A DNA stretch of 64,000 nucleotides from Rhynchospora pubera (GCA_028095005.1 CM051462.1:85013846-85077845), one strand, 5' to 3'. Shown: positions 1 through 11,609, numbered from the stretch's first letter. The notes: a model not told the origin generated them from the letters alone. Program-made: numbers and translations.

Positions 1-272
1 AATGTCAAAGTTAATTTTATAGCAGGCTAGCAGCTATCTTTTCTGTTGATACAGAAAGAGACGTGAAGTACCAAAGCCTATTGCCAGCGCTAAGGTACTT
101 TAAAATATTCCCAATAACTTATTGCTAAAGATAGAATTTTGACACGATGCTCATCTCATTTAAATTTCCTTGTACCTTCCTTACGCCTCCATTATCCAAG
201 CTTATTTAAGCAGAGAGATTCAAGTGGATAATTCAGTGAGCAACACACGTACAGCAATCCTCAAACAAGGAG
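1..272 (+). promoter_or_regulatory. 5' flank and core promoter of the first ankyrin/PGG gene
   Basis: A TATA-like TTATTTAA lies at 202-209, about 65 bp upstream of the ATG at 273. The two paralogous genes have the same kind of box at a similar distance. No other element is recognised here. Confidence 0.5.
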
Positions 273-2425
273 ATGGATACACTACTGAAACGTCTTGATG
301 AAGCATCTCGTGATGGGGACATTAATAAACTCAAGGAGCTTATGGACGAGGATCCATCACTGTTAGATAGCTTCGATCATGATGTCCCCGAGAGAGAAGC
401 TTGTGACAACCCTCTTCACATATCAGCATCACTTGGTCATGTCGATTTCACCATCGAAGTTCTTCAGTTCAAGCCAAAGCTAGCGCAGATGCCCAACAGG
501 GACGGGCGGTTACCTCTTCATTTGGCAGCCGCAAGGGGTCACCTCCAAGTTGTTGAGAAGCTTGTTGATCAGCAGGTGTGTTCATTCATCCTCATTCAAA
601 GATTATTAGTTAATTAATTAAATTAATTTCAAAGAGAATAATCCAACAATCAGATTAATTAAGTGAAATTTGAGTGTTGCGTGATAACTGATAACTTACC
701 AATGATCATTAATTGCCTACCAGGAAATGTTAAAATAATTGATGAACAATAAAAACAAACATACATGTCATCATATTTTATCAGCGTGATCGAGATATAT
801 GCACCATATATATATGCTGCTGGTGCCTACAATGAAGGATTTAAATTGAACTTCACATTAATAGATTATCAAATATTAAAAATACTCAAAATTATTTGAT
901 TGTCGTCAATGATCCCTTCTCGATTATAAATATATTAAAATTTATTTTGTTTGAAAATATTTTTATAAATTGTTTACAATATGTATGTACTTTTTGTAAT
1001 ATTATTTGGAAATAAATTCAGGATGGCCAAAACTTGTATCTCTATCCCGAAAGCAAATATGGCTACATGCCGGCTCATATTGCCACAATAAATGGTAAAC
1101 ACACCATCATGAAAATGCTGATTGAACGATGCAAAGATGTTCTGGATAAAACTACACATAGAAAGGAAACTCTCATGCATTTGGCTGTCATAGCTAATTG
1201 CATAGACTCCGTCCGCTACTTGATTAATCAAGGTGTCAACCTAAATGAAAAAGATGTTGATGGAAACACATGTCTGCACCTCGCATGCCAAAAGAAAAAC
1301 CATCAAGTACGTATTTTATTTCTTTATTTTTCAGCACATTATTTGTATTTATATAGATAATTAAGCATCAAAATTAGGAAACAAAAATTTGAAACTATCA
1401 TTCATGTTTATCTTCAGATAATCACACATTTGTTGGATCAAGATGGTATAGAAGTAAATTCTATAAATGCAAGGGGCTTAACCCCACTTGATGTACTACT
1501 CGTATACTCGTGCGACTCGGCCACAAATGCATCTTTAGTGAACATGTTAAGAAGAGTTGGTGGCGAAGAAGCTGTGGAACAAGGGACTCCAAAAGCAAAT
1601 TTTAGTAACTCTAAACCTTCTTTCTCAATTCCAAACAAACATAAGGGCAAAACACAGAATGAGGCTCAAACTTTGCTGCTTGTAGCAACATTAGTAGCAA
1701 CTATAACTTTTCCAGCAATCTCAAATCCTCCTGGTGGCTTTATTCAACTTCCATTTGAAAAGAAAGATATGCAATACATTTATAATAATGGTGCCAATAA
1801 CTCGCTTGTATTCAAAGATTGGACTTCTACTGATGCATATCCCGCGGGACGACCAGTTCTTCTTTGGCAGTTAAAAGCTTTTTTTCTGTTGGACTCTATA
1901 GCACTGTTTTCATCAATAAGTGTTATTCTCTTTTTGCTATGTCGGATACCTAGAACGAAGATTGTGATGAAGCTCTTGGCTGGTATTTTGTGGCTTGCTT
2001 CCTTTTGCACCGGCCTTGCATTTGCTTCTGCTTTTTCTCTAATTTATGTCCCTGATCTCGTTGGTGAGGATAATGCGTGGCTAGGTTATCTAGACCTTTT
2101 GAGTAGAATCGAATGGGTGTTTGGTTTGCTTATCTCATGGTGTGTTGTCTATATTATTGCGGGTTTATGGTCATCATATCAAGTAATTACATTCTTATGG
2201 AGAAAAGGGGGATTCAAATGGAAGGGAAATCTACCAAATTGGATCCACAAAGTTGGTTGGCCCAAAAATAGGTGGTTGAAAAAGATAACTAGCGTCACAT
2301 TCATGGTATGTTTTTTAGCTACTCTCTCTCTCTGCGCTTATGGGACGTGGCTTGGATTTACAGCAAATCATTTAATCACTTTGATTGGTTATGATTTAAA
2401 TCCAATTCAAACTAATGGAATGTGA
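273..2425 (+). CDS. Ankyrin-repeat protein with PGG transmembrane domain (paralogue A)
   Basis: Three exons are read: 273-575, 1022-1306 and 1418-2425. All introns are GT-AG and phase 0, giving about 531 residues. Exon 1 and exon 2 encode ankyrin repeats (LPLHLAAARGHLQVVEKL near residues 80-97; LMHLAVIANC and CLHLACQ in exon 2), and the exon 3 start adds LTPLDVLL. A PGG domain follows, with PPGG at about residues 300-303 directly after a hydrophobic helix, then three or four more hydrophobic segments up to the C-terminus. Proteins with this layout (the ACD6/ITN1/BDA1-like group) sit in membranes and act in plant defence or salt and ABA signalling; the exact role here is unknown. The start is the first ATG after the TATA-like box and gives an N-terminus collinear with both paralogues. 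Intron 1 is 446 bp and intron 2 is 111 bp, neither with a visible MITE. The gene appears intact. Confidence 0.9.
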
Positions 2426-3580
2426 ATTATGTAATATATGCACCCGCATCATTCTTGTGTGTTTGTACTTTTAATGACCTTCTAATGTATATCGTATTGT
2501 GTGAATTATTGGTTGCTTTTGTGCAAACTACTCATCTAGTATATATGCTCATTTGATATCCTTCTTCAACGCATTGGTTGATATTGTAATACTTATTTTT
2601 CCGTGAAATTTTGCTTAATTTATGAGATTTCACAAAGAATATGTAAAAAAATTAGAAAAGAAAAATTGGACGCTGACTCATGTTTGGACGCTCATAATCC
2701 ACCACAGACGTTACCAAAGACGAAATGAATTTTGGACATGAAGGATTACCGTGCTCTCACAAGACAAAATAGCAGGGAATTTAGCCGTTGTTGAAGAAAA
2801 GTGTACCCTGCCATAAGCCCATAACCCAGTCGTGATTGCACGACGTTCTGTTGGTTGTATCGGTAAAAGCTTAATCAGTACGTAAAAACTTACTTCAGTA
2901 GCACGACGTTCCATTGGTTGTAAATGCAATCTCTCTGAGATGGTCCGGCATCGGTCTGACGCCTCTGTCGTCGGCCTCCGCTCTGTGGTTTTCTTCTAGG
3001 AGCCACATTGAAATAAATATGTGAATATGATAAATAAATTGACCGAATTTGGGTTAGGATCATGTTTTCTGGTATATACCAATTAGAATAAATTGAAACA
3101 AAAACGGAACCAATTTAAGCACTTCATGTATGCATCCATCTAACTTTGTATAAATTTCTTTTTTGATTGCGCTAGTAACAATAATGGTATATAACATTTT
3201 GATTGCGCTAGTAACTTTGTATAAATTTCCTTCATGGATCTAATTAACAAAAAATGGAACCAATTTAATAAATTTACAGATTTTATTCGGTTAAGAATTT
3301 TGTTCATGCATCTAACAAAATGTAATCAATTTAATAAATTTACAGATTTTATGCATCTAAATATTCGGTTAAGAAATTTACCATCTAAGAAATAATACTC
3401 TATTAAAATTTAATAGAAGAGCTCATTTGACTTGAGGTTAAGAAATTTAATAGAAGAGCTGATTTGACTTGAGGTAAATTCTAATTTGACCGAATATTTG
3501 CATCATCCGGTTTATGTTTTTTTCAACCTGATTTGACTTGATTTGAAGGATTTCGGAAAAAATAGAGGAGGAAACAAAGA
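2426..3580. other. Intergenic 3' flank with short direct duplications
   Basis: No gene is seen. Small duplications are visible: GCACGACGTTCTGTTGG near 2838 and a variant near 2901; TTGATTGCGCTAGTAAC near 3164 and 3200; TTTAATAAATTTACAG near 3265 and 3329; and an AGAAATTTAATAGAAGAGCT block near 3411 and 3440. Confidence 0.5.
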
Positions 3581-3751
3581 ATGGAATCTTGGCTCTCCAA
3601 AGTAACAACCATTCTCTCTATCAAGTGGCTATATGGGCCTTTGTGTTTGATATCTCTTATTTATATATATATTTTGATCGTATTTGGCACTCAAATACTA
3701 CACAAACCAATGATATTCAATGTACTTTTGTGCTTTATTTTACAAGATTAG
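3581..3751 (+). CDS. Small hydrophobic ORF of 56 codons, doubtful
   Basis: An ATG at 3581, after a purine-rich stretch, opens a 56-residue frame that starts MESWLSKVTT. It has one strongly hydrophobic segment (LCLISLIYIYILIVFGTQ) and stops at 3749-3751. The layout (short polar N-terminus, membrane helix, basic residue) could be the first exon of a membrane protein cut off by the LTR-like sequence that begins just downstream. I recognise no family, and chance is possible. Confidence 0.2.
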   Translation: MESWLSKVTTILSIKWLYGPLCLISLIYIYILIVFGTQILHKPMIFNVLLCFILQD

Positions 3752-4086
3752 ATACTGTCGTAGCAATTTGATTTGTTTTGTAGGAACTTGGTGGATTAGG
3801 CATAATTATCACACAAAAATGTGGATTTATAAGATGAAAATGACTGAAAGGAGTCTATAGCATTGTAGAGCTCATCCTAAACTCTCCAACGATCTTTGAA
3901 TCACCTCAATCGGTGTCCGAATGAAGAAATTATGGTCAAAATACTATCGGTGCGCAGTGCTGGAAAATAATTTCGGTCCGAAATCGCGTGAAAAAGTCAG
4001 TTTTGGCAAGTTTTGAAGATGGAAACTTTATTTTATGGCATGATCTCGTGAACCCTTGCCCTAATCTGCCTCCCAAGCCTCCTCCC

Positions 4087-4505
4087 TAGGGCTGTATACG
4101 AGCCGAGTTCGAGCGAGTTAGCCTCAACTCGAACTCGAACTCGTCACAACTCGAGTCAACTCGTGACTCGACAACAAAGCAGTTCTGAGTTATTCGAGCT
4201 AACTCGAACTTGGCTCATTTTAACTCGAACCAACTCGTGACTCGACAATGAACTCGTGAGAAGGTGTTGAGGTACTAGTCACCTTAAAATTTTGCTCGAA
4301 AATAGAAAAATTGATAACATTTTATTTTTTGCAGCCTGTATATTCCGACTCGAGTTGTACCGAGTTGAGTTGGGCCCAACTCGAACTAGGCTTGTAAAAT
4401 TAACGAGTTGGCATAACTCGAGTTGTTATAACTCGAGTTTTCATCGAGTTTTTTTCGAGTCGAGTTCGAGTAACTCACGAGTTACGAGTTTTTTGCTCAC
4501 CTCTA
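4087..4505. mobile_element. hAT-type MITE with TCGAG/CTCGA subterminal arrays
   Basis: The ends are TAGGGCTG and the inverted CACCTCTA. They are flanked by an 8-bp target duplication with one mismatch (CTCCTCCC at 4079-4086, CTCTTCCC at 4506-4513). Most of the interior is a degenerate array of AACTCGAG-like motifs on both strands. There is no coding capacity. Confidence 0.8.
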
Positions 4506-5513
4506 CTCTTCCCTGGCCATATATGCACGAAATTACAGAGAGAAAAGTATCCCACCTTCCATACAATAATTTCCACCTTTTTCCACCACCGTTCTCACGC
4601 CAAAAGGCGTGGGATTCCACCTCTCGCAGCGGAGCACGTCCATGACAGCAATCTTGGAGCGATTCTGGACGCGACGGCGATAGAACCGATCCAACCACGA
4701 CTTCGGACGATCGATATCTCGATAGAAGCGATATTTGGTTTATTCCTTCCTTTTCTCTTGATATTTTGATCACATGGAGTTTGTATCTTGCTTTGTTTAC
4801 ATGTTAGGCTAGTTTCTTATGTCTTAGGGCTAGGTAGTAGTTTAGTTTAGTATTTGTGATGACTTGATGTGATTTGATTCACTACTAGAAAAAAGACCAT
4901 CTGTAACAATTATAACAAAACACGTTACAGATAGTTAAAAGTTAGGGCGCTAAAAAATATCTGATTCATCTGTAACGGTTATTTTCTAAAAACAACTCCG
5001 CTGCTTCTGAGTCACCACGCTAACTTGATTGAGATGGGATGTCCTCTGCCATCACACATTTTTCGACATTGAAACAAAAAAAAATCTATAAACTTTTCTA
5101 TTATGATTTTTATATAAAAACCGTTACAGAATTCCTTCTAATCTATAACATTTCAAAATAAAAACCGTTATAAATTATATATATCAAAATTGAAACAGTT
5201 TTATAATATTAACCGTTATAGAAGATCTATCGTCTTCTATTTATTTTTCTCCGATCAAGCCCCCCTCATTCATTTTTTCTGCCCCTCTCTTTCCTCCTCA
5301 AGCGGAGATTTCTCGATCTCTCCGCTCTCTCCACCCCAATCCAATCGCCATCACCATGTCGTGTTCCGCCTCTCCACCTCCTCCGCTTCACCATCGACCT
5401 CTCCACCTCCTCCGCCTCACCCTCGGCCACTCTACCTCCTAGCAAACCCTAGCTCCTCCTCACAAATCGTGACACCACCTCACCAAATTCTAATCTCGAC
5501 GTAACCAAATCTC

Positions 5514-6103
5514 TAATGGAGGTAATAGAGGTGGTGGCTGCCATGGAGGATGCTTTAATGGCTAAAAGATTGAGGCCTGAATGGCCCAAAGCATACTATC
5601 GAATTGGTGCCGCTTTGATGTTACTAGAGGTAATTATTCACTCTAAATTGAAACTTGTAAACTTGGAAAAGGTGGTAGGAAAAGAATATCTAGGTTCCTT
5701 GTGTTTGACCAAAATATCGATGTTTGTGCTAGATTACAAGAAAGGAATTTGTTCTGTTCTTTTTTTCTTCTTCTTTGAAGCATGTGTGAATTACCACCGC
5801 TTGTTAATACAGTTACCTAGTTTCTATGCATCAGAATTCTAGCATTTTTATTCGCTACCCTTAAAACCCTTATTAAATTGACCTGCATAACTCGCACCAG
5901 TACCTAATCTTTGTTGCCGGTGCCCTATTATTATCTAATCCCCTCTTCTTGTTTTGTTCTTTTAGAGCTGCTTTTTTTAGTTTGTTGATAGTTGTTATGG
6001 TTTGTTGTTTGATTGTGAAAAAGGATTATGAGCAAGCTTCTCGAGCATTTGAGGATGGTTTAAGGTTCGACCCCACCAACATAGAGATGAAGAAAGCTCA
6101 CAG
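5514..6103 (+). pseudogene. Captured TPR-domain gene fragment inside the CACTA element
   Basis: Two exon-like blocks keep a GT-AG intron. Block 1 ends at 5629 and reads RLRPEWPKAYYRIGAALMLL; block 2 (6024-6103) reads DYEQASRAFEDGLRFDP followed by NIEMKKAHR. The frames join in phase 0 across the 394-bp intron. Together they form most of a tetratricopeptide repeat like those at the C-terminus of plant ankyrin-TPR or Hop-type co-chaperone proteins. The C-rich stretch 5240-5510 before it resembles a 5' leader. The retained intron shows capture from genomic DNA. The fragment is too short to be a functional protein. Whether it is transcribed is unknown. Confidence 0.7.
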
Positions 6104-6465
6104 GTATTTTATTGTTCTATGTTTGTAATTTCTATAAAGAAAAGATGTCCAGTATCTTTTTGTGAGTAATAAAGACCGAACAAAAGATGTCCAGTACCTT
6201 TTTGTTCTCTGGGTTGCCAGCATGTTATATACATGTATATATTTACTATGCATAAGTGAAACCCATGAATTATGACTGGATTTTGATTGGATTATGACAT
6301 AAAGCAGTTGACCTGACCGAGGTGTGGTGGCGCCTTTAGTTTTCTGTTATCATCAACTTGTGTGCGCGCAATGCTCATAACATCAATACATAGCAATGTA
6401 CAGATCAGTATCAATATGATTTTTTAACATGTCCTTGTCTTTATTTGTATATACATTTGGTTCTT

Positions 6466-8149
6466 TTTTTGAAGGCCGGCTGGTGAAATACCAGCGGCAG
6501 ATTTTATTAATTAAAAGAAAAATAATTACAAAGATTACAACTAAGGAGAAACAGAACTCCTCCTCCACTACTCGCCTAATCTAAATAAGAAAAAATAGAA
6601 CGTGAGTAGCTAATCACTGTAATGAAATTAGCTGCCAGAATCTCGTCTTGACCTCTATGTCAGAAACTAAGTGCTGCAAAGTCGGTCGACGATTATCAAA
6701 GATTAAAGAACAACGATGTTTCCAAATTGACCAGCAAGTTGCAACCCAAATTGTAGCCCAAAGATCCTTTAGATGCCCCGGGAGGCCAGTTCCTGTAGAA
6801 AGCCAAACTGATCGAACATCTAAGGATGAAGCGCACGGTGAGATGTTAAAAATTGTCGTAACCCTAGCGAGGACCACCTTGGCGAAGGGGCACGAAACAA
6901 ATAAGTGGTCAGCCGTCTCAATCGCCTGCAAGTGACAATGTTTGCATGCCATTATAGAAGGCCACCCTCTCTTGGCTAGGTTGTGTTGAGTCAGAAGCCT
7001 GTCACGAAGCAATAGCCAAAAGAAAAAAATAACTTTGGGAGGAGCTTTAATTTTCCAAAGTTGCTTGTGAAAGGGGCAAACAATCCCCGAGCAAGCCATC
7101 ATTTTGTAAGCGGAGGCCACCGTGAAGACTCCATCTGAAGTGAAGCGCCAATCCACTAAAGGTCGAAGGTCATCTGACCCTTCAAGTGGATGAAAAAGGG
7201 GTCTTGTTTTGAGAATATCCTTCAGAAGAGCCGAGATTTCCGTGCGATCGTGGAGTAGGTTCGGGTCTCTATTGCCATATAGGTGAAGGATTGTGGTAGT
7301 CCAAACTGAATTTGGTTTTGCTCTTAGTAGCCAAATCCATTTAGCTAGGAGAGCCTCATTTTGAGTCATGAGATTGTGGATCCCTAAGCCTCCATGCATT
7401 TTTGGCATGCAACACTTGTCCCAGCTAACCAGACAATGTCCACCTAAACACTTATTGTTTCCCTTCCAAAGGAAACTCCTGCGCATTTTATCAATTTGGT
7501 TAATCACCCATTTTGGCAACTTGATAACTTGCATGAAATGTAATGGCATAGCCGACAGAACTGATTTGACCAAGGTTAGCCTTCCCGCAAGAGAGAGAAG
7601 CTTTGATTTCCATCCTTGCAACCTTCTTTGGATGGCTGCTAAAAGCGGTTGAAAATGAATTTTTTTTAGTTTCCTAACCGACAAAGGAAGCCCCAGGTAA
7701 GAAACTTGGCTTACCTTAGGTTGACAGTCAATAATTGACTGAACAATCGGAATGTGCTCATGCCTCATCGCAATTGGCACAAAACATGACTTGTTATTGT
7801 TAAGCTTCAAGCCTGTAAGAGACGCATAATGTCGCAAGATTGCAGCAACAATACGCAAGTTTTTAGGGTGAGCCTCCATTACAAGTGCTGTGTCATCTGC
7901 AAATTGAAGGGTACGTGGGGGTAGTAGAATAGGGGGTTCCATTAGGTGTGATGCATTTAACATAAAGCGTTGCAATGCATCCGCAACCAAAATAAACAAC
8001 AACGGCGAAAGCGGGTCCCCTTGTCTGAGTCCTCGAAGATGACAAAACGTATCAGACTCTTTACCATTCACTAAAACTGCCGAAGTCGAAGTTCGTAGGA
8101 TACAGAGAACCCACGAAATCCACAAGGGTGGAAACCCTCTTTCTACTAA
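6466..8149 (-). mobile_element. 5'-truncated LINE inserted in the CACTA element
   Basis: It is bounded by a perfect 18-bp target duplication, TATATACATTTGGTTCTT, at 6448-6465 and 8150-8167. The minus-strand 3' end has a short A tail (T run at 6466-6470). Just before the tail is a potential hairpin of about 9 bp (GCTGGT and ACCAGC arms, 6474-6497). Only the C-terminal part of ORF2 remains, the usual result of incomplete reverse transcription. Confidence 0.9.
6614..8149 (-). pseudogene. LINE ORF2 fragment: reverse transcriptase C-terminal half and zf-RVT
   Basis: The open frame of about 510 residues starts inside ORF2. Motifs seen are GLRQGDPLSPLLFILVADAL (RT motif around the conserved QGDPLSP), then FADDTALV with the catalytic DD pair, a long connection region, and a C-terminal zinc-binding region with CKHC and HLFVSCPFAK (zf-RVT). 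The N-terminal endonuclease and the first RT motifs are absent. The ATG at 8158 comes from the flanking target duplication, so it is not a real start. The frame has no internal stops, which suggests recent insertion. It ends at the natural stop near 6614. Confidence 0.9.
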
Positions 8150-8604
8150 TATATACATTTGGTTCTTACTTCTTAAATTTATAGTTAGGTAGATGTTTTA
8201 AGGTAAAATTTCTTTCTGGTATGTGGCAACATTGCAATGTACATCTGTTGATAGATAACTTCGTATACATCAGTATAATAGAGAAAAAATTCTGGTATAA
8301 ATTCAGCTTTTTATTTTTCAGTTTATGGTTGTTGCAAGATAAATGCAGTTGAGGAAATCAAATAAGATGAAGGTGTTGTCTTGTACTCTAAGCACAGCCA
8401 GCTGCTTATGTTATCCAGCAAGGTACCAATTTTATTCTGTTCTTCTTCAACTGCCACACATTATTTGATTTCATCTGTGTATCACAGGTTTTGCCTTCTT
8501 ATCCAGCAAGGACATGTTTTTTTAATTTGTTCCCTTGTTCTTTTTATTTACACATGCAAATTTATGGACATAAAGGAAAGAAAATAGATATCTTCGCTGA
8601 TGGT

Positions 8605-8875
8605 AGCAAAGAAGAAAGCTGTGGTCGATCGAACAAAATCCATGTTTGATGGATGAAAGCCATTGTCGAGCGAACGAAAACCGTGGTCGATGGATGAAAG
8701 CTGCTGCCAAGCGATCGAAAGTCGTGCCCAAGGGCTGAAAGCCATGACCGCTCGGCCGAAAGACATGGTCGATGGATGACAGCCACAGCTGAGCATATCG
8801 GAAGTCGTGCCCGAGGCGTGAAAGCCGTGGCCGAGCGATCGGAAGTCGTGCCCGAGGGGTGACAGCGGTGGCGGA
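8605..8875 (+). repeat. Degenerate minisatellite of about 28-30 bp
   Basis: Repeated phrases such as GAAAGCCGTGGTCGA, GGATGAAAGC and AAGTCGTGCCCGAGG recur with variation across about 270 bp. The block is GC-richer than its surroundings and lies inside the CACTA element. Overlapping frames here are not judged coding. Confidence 0.6.
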
Positions 8876-10235
8876 GTGCCTGTTATTTATATTAGTTTTA
8901 TATTATTTTATATGATTATGATTGTTTCTAGCAACAAAAATACTATGTTATATATATTAGTTTTATGGTTGCACGTTAGATACGTGATTGTAGCAGGAAT
9001 AATTAATGACCTTTTGTACCAATTGGTACACACTTATTTCGGCTAGCAACAGGGGCTAGCCACATAAAACAACGAATTTTTTTTTTTAATTAATGACCTT
9101 TTGTAACAGTTATTACCTAATAACCATTATAGTTTATGACTCTTCTGTAACGGTTATTAGATAATAACCGTTACGATCCACAAACAAAATAAGAAAATTA
9201 AATAAATTTACTACTGTTTGTAACGATTGTTTTACAATAACCGTTAGGAAATTATCGCTATATGTAACGATTATTTTGTATTAACCGTTACGAAACGCTC
9301 CTTCGTGACAACAAAATTGTGACGGTTATTATAAAGTTTAGTAACGGGGGCTACTGTGACGGTTGCATGCCCGTTACTATTCGATTTTATTAACCGTTAC
9401 TGGTCAGATATTTTCGTGTAGTGATTATTGCTATGTGATTTTGATGTGTTGAGAATTATTATTTATGCTTAGTTTAATTATTTGTTTCTTTTATGTTTAC
9501 CTTTGGATGAATTGCGACGTTTTTAGGGCATTAAACTAGACTAAACACATAATTGATTAAGTAATTGAGGTAAGTCAAACGCTCGAAAGAAGAGATTAAC
9601 TAATTGACCGATAGGTGTAGTTTCTAAATGATCTGAAAGGACTTAGATACTTCTGTATATCCAACACAAAGAACTAAATTGATTAAATTCCGACACGAAA
9701 GTTTAGGACTAGTCAATTACGTGGTAAAAATCGAGTTCCAAACCAAGTTTAAAACCAAAAATGCGACGACTGAGGGTAGGACTTAGGTATGGTCGACAAG
9801 TAACCTTCACATAACCTTACCTAAAAATATCAAGTCAAAACAGAGAGTCTAGAGCACTTTTCGGCACAAAATATATATAAATTTCGGTCCGAAATTTTTG
9901 GTATCACGTGTGAAAACATGTGATAACAACGCTTTAGAGCTAAACTAAATGAACCCAAAACCTTAGGATATTCATTTGCATCTGTTTGAGTCCAGAAAAC
10001 CTTGAAAATCACCAAAAATATTTATAATACTCGCACTTTAGATAATTGTCTTTTCCATAAAACTCCAAAAAAATTATTTGTCTAGCTTTCGTGAAGAAGT
10101 AAAGTCTGGTAATCATTTGTATCGTCCCTTGGGTTCAATCCTAAAGCTTAACTAAAACGACTAGTGAGGTTAGCTCTATGTTATAAATTTATTTGATATC
10201 CTAGGTCAAAATCCTTCATCAGTATTCAAGTTATG

Positions 10236-10793
10236 AATTAATTTTCTAAATTATGTCAGGTCGAACCAATTGAACCATTGAACAAATAACTTTACCGGTT
10301 CGATTTTTAAAACATTGCTTTGATTTCTAACTTTTTCCCCTTTAGTGTTGATTAAAACTATTTTTTAATGTTCTAAGATTTTTAATTATTATGTTAAAAA
10401 GATGGATTAAAACATATAACGATGTATGAATTTATTTTAATACTAATGTTATAATGTCCAATCCTATTACAAAATTTTCTTGTCCGTCACTAGTGAGAAT
10501 GCAACGAATCTGGGACAGATTCTTGGGAGCTGGGACCACCATGCCCTTAATATACTGGGTCGACTTGGCTGACCGTGTTGATTTAGGCATATCTCTCTTT
10601 CATATTGGCATTTCAATCAATTCTAGTTTGTCGTCCAATAGTCACAGACACGGTGAAATTGGGCCCACCGCCCACGATGAGATGGTCCGGCTGCTGCATG
10701 CATCGGTCGTTTTGCATCAAGTGCTCCGGATTATTTGGTTACCGCTGTATCCTTTTTGACCCGCACTCATGATGAGTCATCAGTCACTCATAA
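10236..10793. other. Intergenic, partly shared with the upstream region of the third ankyrin gene
   Basis: No gene is seen. A GACACGGTGAAA block at 10647 recurs at 27444 upstream of paralogue C, with similar surrounding text (GTCGTC before it, a G-rich stretch after it). This suggests the duplicated unit reached this far upstream. Confidence 0.4.
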
Positions 10794-10801
10794 CTCAAAT
10801 C

Positions 10802-11118
10802 TAGGCCTGTCAACGGCAAGAGTAGGCACGTGATGCCGTTTCGTTTAAATGTAATGGAACGGTTTGTGGCATTGATAATTGTACCGTTTTCTAAACGAAA
10901 CGGTACGTGGCACAGTTAATTATACCGTTTCGACCGTGTCATTTTCATTTCAAATCGTTTTATGTGTAATTTTTGAAGTAAAACGGTTGATAAAATAGAA
11001 ATCTGTTTCGTTTAATAAACGGAACGATAAGTGGCTTGGCTGATTTTTACCGTTTTTCAAACGAAACAGAAACGGCACAGAGGTATTCTGTGGTTTTTGG
11101 CCACGTTTGACACCCCTA
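10802..11118. mobile_element. hAT-type MITE with AAACGG/CCGTTT arrays
   Basis: The ends are TAGGCCTGTCAA and the inverted TTTGACACCCCTA. The flanks are CTCAAATC (10794-10801) and GTCAAATC (11119-11126), an 8-bp target duplication with one mismatch. The 317-bp interior is full of ACGAAACGG and CCGTTT motifs. The Ac transposase of the hAT superfamily is known to bind AAACGG repeats, so these are plausible transposase-binding sites. No coding. Confidence 0.85.
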
Positions 11119-11126
11119 GTCAAATC

Positions 11127-11609
11127 ACAACGGAAAAAGCCAGAAACATAAAATATTAGCCAGACCTTCACCTATATATGACTTAGGATATCGAAGGGAC
11201 ACCAACTCCCTTCACAAAACTTAACACCAAAAGTTTGTGTCAACATAATATAATAGCATAATCAAAAAACAAAAAAAAAAGAACATAACATAATAGCTTT
11301 AATTGATTGGAGCATCTCTAGCGCTATGAGGATATACGCGTTAAAGCACACCAACTGCTCCAACAGATAATTAGACGTCCACCCAAAAAGTGAGACTGTA
11401 CATTTTTATATAGTGACATTGGCGTCTTAATCACGTTTAGGGTATTTTAAATTCAATTTTTTTTTTCATAACTAGATATCTTTGTGCATGGAAATTTCTC
11501 CGTACGTAGTTTCCTCGTAATCTTCCATTCTCCATGTTTATATAAACAAGACCTACAACTGCAAATTTTGAGCGAATATAAGCGAGTGTGAGTCAGTCGA
11601 CATCAAACA
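11127..11609 (+). promoter_or_regulatory. Upstream region and core promoter of the second ankyrin/PGG gene
   Basis: TATATAAA at 11539-11546 lies 63 bp before the ATG. The text around AATAGCTTTAATTGATTG (11290-11308) and the ACACCAACT and GACGTCCACC blocks that follow are repeated, diverged, at 27810-27900 upstream of paralogue C. CGTAGTTTCCT near 11505 is repeated at 28943. These are candidate conserved regulatory blocks. Confidence 0.5.

Larger units (their letters stand above)
4880..9423. mobile_element. Non-autonomous CACTA (En/Spm) element
   Basis: The left end is CACTACTAGAAAA and the right end is TTTTCGTGTAGTG, flanked by a perfect 3-bp target duplication (ATT at 4877-4879 and 9424-9426). 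Both subterminal regions (about 4900-5225 and 9080-9415) carry many copies of the TAACGGTTAT motif in both orientations, as expected for transposase-binding repeats of this superfamily. No transposase is present. The interior holds a captured gene fragment (5514-6103), a later LINE insertion (6466-8149) and a minisatellite (8605-8875). Confidence 0.88.
3770..10235 (+). mobile_element. Gypsy-like LTR remnant, split by two later DNA transposons
   Basis: Three blocks (about 3770-4086, 4514-4876 and 9427-10235) read as one LTR-type noncoding sequence once the hAT MITE (4087-4505) and the CACTA element (4880-9423) are removed. The style (a phrase around TCGGTGTCCGAATGAAG, then a GC-richer leader, then a T-rich stretch) resembles LTRs of plant Ty3/Gypsy elements. 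The near-palindrome ATTTCGGTCCGAAAT occurs in both outer blocks, near 3971 and 9886. Exact LTR ends and a 5-bp target duplication were not found, so ends are approximate. No gag-pol coding is seen. Confidence 0.4.

Noticed and set aside
5190..5504. 104-codon Ser/Pro-rich frame inside the CACTA element
   Set aside because: The C-rich leader-like sequence explains the composition. It stops before the captured exon and has no domain.
6060..6076. GGTTCGACCCC, resembling a tRNA B box
   Set aside because: It lies inside the captured TPR exon. No A box or cloverleaf can be drawn around it.
10454..10759. 101-codon frame upstream of paralogue B
   Set aside because: It overlaps a noncoding block that is partly repeated upstream of paralogue C and matches no family I recognise.
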